NCBI GenBank assembly: GCA_017610225.1
Contig: JAFCCM010000069.1
Location: forward strand, 1 to 9,017
Source: Candidatus Aenigmatarchaeota archaeon
GTDB lineage: Archaea > Aenigmatarchaeota > Aenigmatarchaeia > CG10238-14
Length of the DNA: 9,017 nucleotides
Reading direction: 5' to 3'
Shown here: positions 1-3,705 of the stretch, piece by piece
How positions within the stretch are numbered: the stretch's first letter is position 1
How the letters are laid out: the number at the start of each line of letters is the position of its first letter
Notes under the pieces: model-generated
Database searches by the model: none
What the model was told of the DNA's origin: nothing
Seen by the model: only the letters and a program-made list of their open reading frames with translations
Position numbers and translations under genes: made by a program

Positions 1-14
1 AACTTCCCAAAACC

Positions 15-23
15 TTTAAATAT
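15..23 (+). promoter_or_regulatory. TATA box of the S24e-S27ae operon
   Basis: TTTAAATAT is centred 27 nt before the ATG at 46 and follows an A/C-rich stretch (AAAACC) that could serve as a BRE. The spacing places the transcription start at or next to the ATG, so the operon is probably leaderless. This is inferred from archaeal promoter geometry. Confidence 0.6.
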
Positions 24-45
24 CATAAACACCTATTTTGAAAAC

Positions 46-558
46 ATGATTAATGTAAAAATACTTGAAGAAAAAGAGAATCCAATTCTGAAAAGAAAAG
101 ATATATTATTAATGTTAGATCACAAAGGGGAAGCCACTCCTAAATCAGAAGATGTAGTAAAATTAGTTATAGATAAGTTTAAAGTAGATCCTAAGAAAAC
201 AGAAATAGTTTATATGTTCTCAGAAAAAGGTGTAGCAAAAACTAAGGTTAAAGTGTTTATCTGGAAAGAAAAAATAGTTGAAAAACCTAAGAAAAAAGAG
301 GAGAAGAAGGAAACTAAACCTGAACCTCCTGCTGAGGAAGTCAAGAAAGAAGATCCAAAGCAAGAAAGCAAACCAGAAGAAGTCCCGAAAGAGGAATCTA
401 AAGAGGAGCAAAAATCTCAAGAAAAGTCAGAAGAACAACCAAAAGAGGAGAAGAAAGAGGAATCTAAAGAAAAGAAAACTGTAGAAGAACCTCCTAAAGA
501 AGACACAAAACCTGAGGAAAAAGTAGATAAGCCTGAAAAACCAGAAAAAAGTGAGTAA
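46..558 (+). CDS. rps24e: Ribosomal protein S24e with long Lys/Glu/Pro-rich C-terminal tail
   Basis: This is a small-subunit ribosomal protein of the archaeal/eukaryotic S24e family. Residues 1-80 carry the whole family fold, including the N-terminal KILEEKENPILKRKD strand-turn and the central VVKLVIDKFKVDPKKTEIVY segment, and end in a KVKVFIW strand. Residues from about 81 to 170 are an extension made almost only of K, E, P, S, Q, D, T and V, with recurring KEE, PKE and SKEE units. It is presumably disordered. Archaeal S24e is usually about 100 residues, so this one is markedly long. The ATG fits the TATA box for a leaderless start. The TAA stop abuts the S27ae ATG (TAAATG), so the two genes are co-transcribed and probably translationally coupled. 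The family call is secure; any role for the tail is unknown. Confidence 0.93.
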   Translation: MINVKILEEKENPILKRKDILLMLDHKGEATPKSEDVVKLVIDKFKVDPKKTEIVYMFSEKGVAKTKVKVFIWKEKIVEKPKKKEEKKETKPEPPAEEVKKEDPKQESKPEEVPKEESKEEQKSQEKSEEQPKEEKKEESKEKKTVEEPPKEDTKPEEKVDKPEKPEKSE

Positions 559-735
559 ATGAAGCACAAATCAACAAAAAGACATGAAATCTTAAAAGTA
601 GAAGGAGAAAAAATAGTTAAAACCAAGAAAACTTGTCCTAGATGTGGTGATGGTGTATACATGGCCAATCATAAGGAAAAGGATGGTAAGACTAGAAGTT
701 ATTGTGGTAAGTGTCACTACACTATTTGGAGTTAA
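559..735 (+). CDS. rps27ae: Ribosomal protein S27ae (zinc-ribbon small-subunit protein)
   Basis: This 58-residue gene lies directly after the S24e stop codon. The product starts MKHKSTKRHEILKVEGEKIV and carries a zinc ribbon formed by CPRCG (C26, C29) and CGKC (C49, C52), followed by a short HYTIW terminus. That is the size and architecture of free-standing archaeal S27ae, which in eukaryotes is fused to ubiquitin. S24e followed by S27ae is a common archaeal gene order and supports the call. A GTGAG at 551-555, just upstream of the ATG, could act as a ribosome binding site within the preceding coding sequence. No key residue is missing. Confidence 0.95.
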   Translation: MKHKSTKRHEILKVEGEKIVKTKKTCPRCGDGVYMANHKEKDGKTRSYCGKCHYTIWS

Positions 736-747
736 ATTTGTGAATTT

Positions 748-957
748 ATGGAAGTTTCCAAGAAGAATGGTTCAAACACTAGTCGTGTTGAAGAATTGAT
801 AGTAGAAGGAGTACCTCTTGAGATTGTAATATTGAATAATACCTGTCCTGCTGGTGATACTTATGTAGATGAGAAAGGTGTTCTTAGAAGAAGATTAGGA
901 TATGATGATGGACCAAGATATTGGGAACATTCTAGAGGGAGACCAATAAGAACATAA
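748..957 (+). CDS. Hypothetical 69-residue protein in the ribosomal operon
   Basis: I do not recognise a family. The ORF starts 12 nt after the S27ae stop on the same strand, with GTGA (740-743) at a plausible ribosome-binding distance from the ATG, so it is probably the third gene of the operon. The product is soluble and has no membrane segment. The middle (about 15-30) is hydrophobic and strand-like (EELIVEGVPLEIVIL). The C-terminal half is rich in Arg, Gly and Asp (VLRRRLGYDDGPRYW) and could bind nucleic acid, which is speculation. There is a single Cys. Codon use looks like that of its neighbours. It ends 11 nt before the convergent membrane-protein gene. It is probably real, because the frame fills the gap exactly and the composition is protein-like. 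Confidence 0.6.
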   Translation: MEVSKKNGSNTSRVEELIVEGVPLEIVILNNTCPAGDTYVDEKGVLRRRLGYDDGPRYWEHSRGRPIRT

Positions 958-968
958 TTAGATTAATC

Positions 969-1751
969 CTAAACCATTATAATAACAGTCTCAATCACAG
1001 CACCAATAATCAGACAAACAAAGGAAATAACTAACAAAACGACAGAATCCTTGACAATATACCAAAAATTATCTGATTTTTTTCTCATGACTGCAGCAGA
1101 AACTAATCCACCCGCTATCGCTCCAACAAAGTATGAGAGTATCTCAAAACTACCATGTGGAATAAATGTTAGAACAGCAACAGGTATTCCTCTCACGCCA
1201 CCAAATGATTTTGCAATCAGTCCTATAGCTGCAGATAGAACAGAAGCGTTCCATGAGATTATAAGTATAGCACCAGTCCCAAGTAGAAACGAGAATAAAA
1301 ATGCAAGCATCAACACACTAATATTATTTGCCAATATATCAATGAATTGATTTCCAAAAGTAAAACTACCTTGTATTAGTCTAACTTCACTGATTTGTTG
1401 ATCAAACACCTGTTCGACTATATTGTCAGGTAAAACCACAAAGACAATAGACATTGCAAGAACCATTCCTAGAAACACAGCAGTATAAGCAAGGATTATA
1501 TCACCATGCCTTTCGAAAAAAGTTTCTCTATGACCTGTCTCTTCTGTTTCTACTTCCTCATGTCCAATCATACTGTTCATAAAAGGAACCATAATCAATG
1601 AAATAATAACAACTGTGAATAAACCTGTGTTTTCCTTAAAGACTGTATAAGAAATGAATAAAGCTATAATAGAGATAAAAATACTAAGTAGAAATATCAT
1701 CATAGGTTGCTTTCTATTATGTTTTCCAGATAATATTCTTTCTAAAACCAC
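969..1751 (-). CDS. SpoIIM/DUF95-family integral membrane protein
   Basis: This 260-residue membrane protein is of the stage II sporulation protein M (SpoIIM, DUF95) family, which is widespread in archaea outside any sporulation context. I count about six hydrophobic spans, near residues 17-35, 43-61, 86-109, 142-165, 190-225 and 233-258. A charged loop containing HEEVETEETGHRETFFERHGD lies between the second and third. The family signature is in the second half: an NNIS segment opening a long helix, then SWNASVLSAAIG, then IPHGSFEILSYFVGAIAGG with the conserved P-H-G and Glu. The start is GTG at 1751, because an in-frame TGA lies immediately upstream and a TATA-like box sits at 1783-1789. 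The molecular function of archaeal members is not established; membrane remodelling or a transport accessory role is only a guess. Confidence 0.8.
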   Translation of the reverse strand: MVLERILSGKHNRKQPMMIFLLSIFISIIALFISYTVFKENTGLFTVVIISLIMVPFMNSMIGHEEVETEETGHRETFFERHGDIILAYTAVFLGMVLAMSIVFVVLPDNIVEQVFDQQISEVRLIQGSFTFGNQFIDILANNISVLMLAFLFSFLLGTGAILIISWNASVLSAAIGLIAKSFGGVRGIPVAVLTFIPHGSFEILSYFVGAIAGGLVSAAVMRKKSDNFWYIVKDSVVLLVISFVCLIIGAVIETVIIMV

Positions 1752-1771
1752 TCAATCACTAACTTATTTTG

Positions 1772-1790
1772 GTCTCGAGACGATATAAAC
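1772..1790 (-). promoter_or_regulatory. Promoter of the SpoIIM-like gene with adjacent palindrome
   Basis: Read on the minus strand, GTTTATAT (1783-1790) is a TATA-like box that would place transcription initiation near 1760, about 9 nt before the GTG start. Directly downstream is the perfect 10-bp palindrome GTCTCGAGAC (1772-1781), within the initiation region. It could be an operator, but palindromes of this length also arise by chance. Confidence 0.4.
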
Positions 1791-1798
1791 TTTTGGCG

Positions 1799-2083
1799 TT
1801 ATTTGACTAGATATTTTTTCTTGGTTGACTCTATTGTTTTATCAAATGCGTATTGTAAGTCAATGTCATATCTTATTGCTAAGGTTAGAAGACAAAGTAA
1901 TATATCTCCCATTTCCTTTTCCATATCTACTTCCTTGTCTTTACCATGTTCTATTTTTCTGATACATTCTCCTAATTCTCCGCATTCTTCGATAAACGAT
2001 GCTAATTCTGCTAGTTTACTCATCCTCTTCTCACTTCTAGACCAGGCATCTTTGACCCATTCTTGTGCTTCTCTTATTTGCAT
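1799..2083 (-). CDS. MazG-like nucleotide pyrophosphohydrolase
   Basis: This 94-residue, all-alpha protein belongs to the MazG/dUTPase-like NTP pyrophosphatase superfamily. Members hydrolyse (d)NTPs to NMP and pyrophosphate and are thought to cleanse the nucleotide pool. The metal-binding signature is complete: E32-E33-x-x-E36 in the helix FIEECGELGE, then E57-x-x-D60 in KEMGDILL. The size matches single-domain MazG proteins rather than the two-domain bacterial MazG. The ATG start has a TATA-like AT-rich box about 29 nt upstream (near 2107-2117). The gene diverges from tRNA-Ser and points the same way as the SpoIIM-like gene, 47 nt away. That gene has its own promoter, so an operon is not assumed. 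The substrate cannot be told from sequence. Confidence 0.88.
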   Translation of the reverse strand: MQIREAQEWVKDAWSRSEKRMSKLAELASFIEECGELGECIRKIEHGKDKEVDMEKEMGDILLCLLTLAIRYDIDLQYAFDKTIESTKKKYLVK

Positions 2084-2130
2084 AGACTAATTATTAACTT
2101 ATTAATGTTAAAAATATCTACAGTAGTGTT

Positions 2131-2275
2131 GCCGGGATGGCAGAATCTGGTTAATGCGCTGGTCTCGAATACAATCAATGATGACACCCTGAGGTATCTG
2201 ATTAATGATGATACGTCGATGTTCAGAGAAAACCAGTGTCCTTTGGACTTGAGAGTTCAAATCTCTCTCCCGGCG
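2131..2275 (+). tRNA. tRNA-Ser(CGA), intron-containing
   Basis: The acceptor GCCGGGA (2131-2137) pairs fully with TCCCGGC (2268-2274), followed by discriminator G2275, which suits archaeal serine tRNA. The D arm starts at GCA with a GG in its loop. The anticodon stem CTGGT (2159-2163) pairs with ACCAG (2232-2236). The loop reads C-T-CGA-A before the interruption, giving anticodon CGA. A long variable arm (GTCC TTT GGAC, 2238-2248) marks a type II tRNA. The T arm is GAGAG TTCAAAT CTCTC. A 61-nt intron (2170-2230) interrupts the loop after position 37. Pairing of loop bases 32-34 with G2226-G2228 gives a relaxed bulge-helix-bulge; the exact junction is ambiguous by a base because of an A-run, but the mature sequence is the same. 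CCA is not encoded. Confidence 0.93.
2170..2230 (+). ncRNA. Probable C/D-box guide RNA within the tRNA-Ser intron
   Basis: The intron contains box C ATGATGA (2178-2184), box D' CTGA (2198-2201), box C' ATGATGA (2205-2211) and a near-D box CAGA (2224-2227). The gaps are 13 nt (C to D'), 3 nt (D' to C') and 12 nt (C' to D), matching archaeal C/D sRNAs, which bind L7Ae, Nop5 and fibrillarin and direct 2'-O-methylation opposite the fifth base before D or D'. The putative guides are 2185-2197 and 2212-2223. Archaeal tRNA-Trp introns are known to host such guides; I know of no tRNA-Ser example. The weak points are the imperfect D box and its overlap with the 3' splice helix. The boxes and spacings are seen directly; the function is inferred. 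Confidence 0.6.
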
Positions 2276-2370
2276 TAAAACGAGTGAGTTATATTCCAAT
2301 AAGAAATAAAAGTTTGATTTATAATATTTGACCATACCAAAAGTAAAAATCTATATTGGTTCTGATTAGA

Positions 2371-2766
2371 ATGATGGAAAAAACTAAAGTTTGTAGTCGA
2401 AGAGAATTAATGAGATTTTCAGCATTAACGACTTTATATATGCTATGTGCATGTTCAAGAAAGAAAAAATTAAAACTTCAAATAAAAATGTGTTATTGGC
2501 CCTTCAACTATGATGAAGCTTTTTTAAGAATTTATAAAGACACTGGAAAAAGTAGTTATCTATATGATCTTGATCCTATTTATGAGGAAACAATTTCCTT
2601 AGATGATTTTCGAAAAAATGGTTTTTGGGAATATGAAAGATGGTTAGTTCCTGGTAATTATATAATTCACCTTGACTGTACAAGAACAGGTGATACCAGT
2701 GGACTATCTCCTGTTGCATTTGAAATGAGAGAAAACAGGAATGTTATTTTTAAGTGTGGCCAATAG
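2371..2766 (+). CDS. Putative Tat-exported lipoprotein, function unknown
   Basis: The protein has 131 residues counting from the ATG at 2371. Upstream TTG extension is possible, but the ATG keeps a compact signal peptide; a second ATG follows immediately. The N-terminus carries a twin-arginine motif SRRELMR (residues 9-15), a hydrophobic stretch FSALTTLYML, and a lipobox-like LCAC with C28 as the candidate lipidated cysteine, followed by a basic SRKKK patch. The mature part (about 100 residues) looks like a beta-sandwich: alternating strands and a turn segment WLVPGNYIIHLDC resembling prealbumin-like or carbohydrate-binding-like folds. I recognise no named family. It is flanked by tRNA-Ser and a membrane-protein gene with no evident operon partner. 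Export and anchoring are inferred from the signal motif; no Tat component is in this window. Confidence 0.65.
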   Translation: MMEKTKVCSRRELMRFSALTTLYMLCACSRKKKLKLQIKMCYWPFNYDEAFLRIYKDTGKSSYLYDLDPIYEETISLDDFRKNGFWEYERWLVPGNYIIHLDCTRTGDTSGLSPVAFEMRENRNVIFKCGQ

Positions 2767-2859
2767 ATTGTTTTTGAATGGTTTTCTTAACTTTATTCAC
2801 CACCCTTCAACACTCACACAATCTTTTAACCTACACTTTCCTTAACAATTATTGATTAT

Positions 2860-3198
2860 ATGGCAAAAAGAAAAGGATGGGGAGAATGGGCATTTGTTCT
2901 AGGAGTGTTATTAGCAATAGTAGCAGGACTGATGTCAAGTCTATTACCAGTAGGAACAGTAGGACTAGCACTAGTTGTACTTGGATTAATTGTAGGATTT
3001 TTGAATATCCAGAAAAAAGAAACAGTTAATTTTCTTGTCGCAGCAATTGCATTAATGTTGACAGGACTAGCACAAGTTGATCAATTACCACTAGTAGGAC
3101 CATACTTAGATCCAATACTCGCAAACATAGTAGTATTTGTTGCACCAGCAGTATTAGTCGTCTCCCTAAAGACAATTTTTGAATTAGGTAAAGATTAG
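2860..3198 (+). CDS. Small four-helix membrane protein, unknown function
   Basis: The product has 112 residues and is almost entirely hydrophobic. A short basic N-terminus (MAKRKGWGEW) precedes four predicted membrane spans near residues 11-29, 31-49, 56-72 and 86-104, with a brief loop IQKKET between the second and third and a DQLPLVGPYLDP loop before the last. No catalytic or transporter motif is visible and I cannot assign a family; small membrane proteins of this kind are common in archaea. The basic N-terminus suggests it lies inside the cell. A TTTTAA at 2824-2829 is the only promoter-like element upstream, and the gene ends 9 nt before a strong T-rich tract, so it is probably monocistronic. 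Codon use resembles its neighbours. The gene is very likely real. Confidence 0.8.
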   Translation: MAKRKGWGEWAFVLGVLLAIVAGLMSSLLPVGTVGLALVVLGLIVGFLNIQKKETVNFLVAAIALMLTGLAQVDQLPLVGPYLDPILANIVVFVAPAVLVVSLKTIFELGKD

Positions 3199-3206
3199 TT
3201 GAAATT

Positions 3207-3230
3207 CTTTTTTTCTTTTTTATTTTTGTT
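3207..3230 (+). terminator. T-rich archaeal terminator
   Basis: A nearly uninterrupted run of T (21 of 24 bases) begins 9 nt after the stop of the preceding membrane-protein gene and lies between it and tRNA-Gly. There is no stem-loop. Archaeal RNA polymerase terminates at such U-tracts without a hairpin, so this is a good terminator candidate. Confidence 0.65.
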
Positions 3231-3251
3231 TAGTTATTAATTATTCTATAG

Positions 3252-3338
3252 GCGGTCATGGTCCAGCCTGGTTAAGACACGAGCTTCCCAATTGTTAGGA
3301 AATAGCTTGCAACGTGGGTTCAAATCCCGCTGGCCGCA
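3252..3338 (+). tRNA. tRNA-Gly(CCC), with a 13-nt intron
   Basis: The acceptor GCGGTCA (3252-3258) pairs with TGGCCGC (3331-3337), discriminator A3338. The D stem is GTC/GAC with GG in its loop. The anticodon stem CGAGC (3280-3284) pairs with GCTTG (3305-3309). The T arm is GTGGG TTCAAAT CCCGC. Without the intron, the loop reads T-T-CCC-A-A, anticodon CCC, glycine. The intron (3291-3303) sits at the standard position between bases 37 and 38. The splice motif is canonical: loop bases TTCC (32-35) pair with GGAA (3298-3301), flanked by three-base bulges C-A-A and A-T-A that contain the two cut sites. CCA is not encoded. Confidence 0.93.
3291..3303 (+). other. Minimal intron of tRNA-Gly
   Basis: The 13-nt insert ATTGTTAGGAAAT lies between tRNA positions 37 and 38. 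Its GGAA forms the 4-bp central helix of the bulge-helix-bulge with the anticodon loop. That leaves only one possible inner base pair (T3292-A3297) and a four-base loop. This is close to the smallest size able to form the splice motif. Confidence 0.85.
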
Positions 3339-3345
3339 TAAATAT

Positions 3346-3603
3346 TTATTTTCGAGGATATACACGATATTCTATTGTTACTAACTTACCAGAATCATGA
3401 TTTTGATATCTACCATCATCTTGTCTGCCTTCCTCAATTACTTCACTCATACAGCAAGAAAATTTACTCAAGGTTGGTATTTGTGGTTTTTTTCTACTTA
3501 ATATGTCATATTCTTTTGTATATTCACATGTTCCCCAATGCTCACAATCTAAATCTGAACAATAAGGTCTAACAATCCACCTCTTTTTCTTTACCATCCC
3601 CAT
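3346..3603 (-). CDS. Small Cys-rich protein, possible metal binder
   Basis: The product has 85 residues from the ATG at 3603. An in-frame ATG at 3618 lies next to the TATA-like box (3621-3630), so it is unlikely to be used; ATG 3597 would also fit. Five cysteines follow the pattern C-x4-C-x5-C-x23-C-C (C15, C20, C26, C50, C51), with H22 in the EHWGTC segment. This could hold a zinc ion or iron-sulfur cluster, which is inference only. The N-terminus is strongly basic (MVKKKRW), and the C-terminal part is polar with a strand-like VTIEYRVYP end. There is no membrane segment. I do not recognise a family. The gene is divergent from the HerA-like gene with a 102-bp shared upstream region, and its stop lies 8 nt from the end of convergent tRNA-Gly. 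Confidence 0.65.
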   Translation of the reverse strand: MGMVKKKRWIVRPYCSDLDCEHWGTCEYTKEYDILSRKKPQIPTLSKFSCCMSEVIEEGRQDDGRYQNHDSGKLVTIEYRVYPRK

Positions 3604-3620
3604 ACTTAAAACACACAAAT

Positions 3621-3685
3621 TTTTATATTTAACTCAACTTCCTCTCGCAGAGAGTCCGTAAGGACAAATAACTTTAATTTATATT
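3621..3685. promoter_or_regulatory. Divergent promoter region with two small hairpins
   Basis: A TATA-like box for the minus-strand Cys-rich gene lies at 3621-3630, and one for the HerA-like gene (TTTATATT) at 3678-3685, about 25 nt before the ATG at 3706. Between them are two adjacent inverted repeats: CTCTC-GCA-GAGAG (3642-3654) and TCC-GTAA-GGA (3655-3664). Both lie upstream of both predicted transcription starts, so they are more likely a protein-binding site than part of either mRNA. Confidence 0.5.
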
Positions 3686-3705
3686 CTAAATCATATACTG
3701 ATTAC

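Noticed and set aside
46..558. Tandem-repeat DNA or CRISPR-like periodicity in the S24e tail
   Set aside because: The repeats are irregular and codon-phased; they are low-complexity coding sequence, and no repeat-spacer array is seen anywhere in the window.
220..668. Several frames on both strands over S24e and S27ae
   Set aside because: They are produced by the purine-rich repeats encoding the Lys/Glu tail; their products are monotonous Phe/Leu or Lys/Arg/Asn strings.
1051..1350. A 99-codon plus-strand frame inside the SpoIIM-like gene
   Set aside because: It is antisense to a well-supported membrane-protein gene and has no promoter or ribosome binding site.
1803..2090. A 95-codon plus-strand frame opposite the MazG-like gene
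   Set aside because: It is the antisense shadow of a gene with an intact catalytic signature on the minus strand.
2063..2335. Open frames of 71 and 75 codons on either strand across tRNA-Ser
   Set aside because: They run through the tRNA exons and intron, have no protein-like composition, and are explained by the RNA gene.
3375..3572. A 65-codon plus-strand frame opposite the Cys-rich gene
   Set aside because: The minus-strand frame has the better promoter position and composition; this frame is the shadow.
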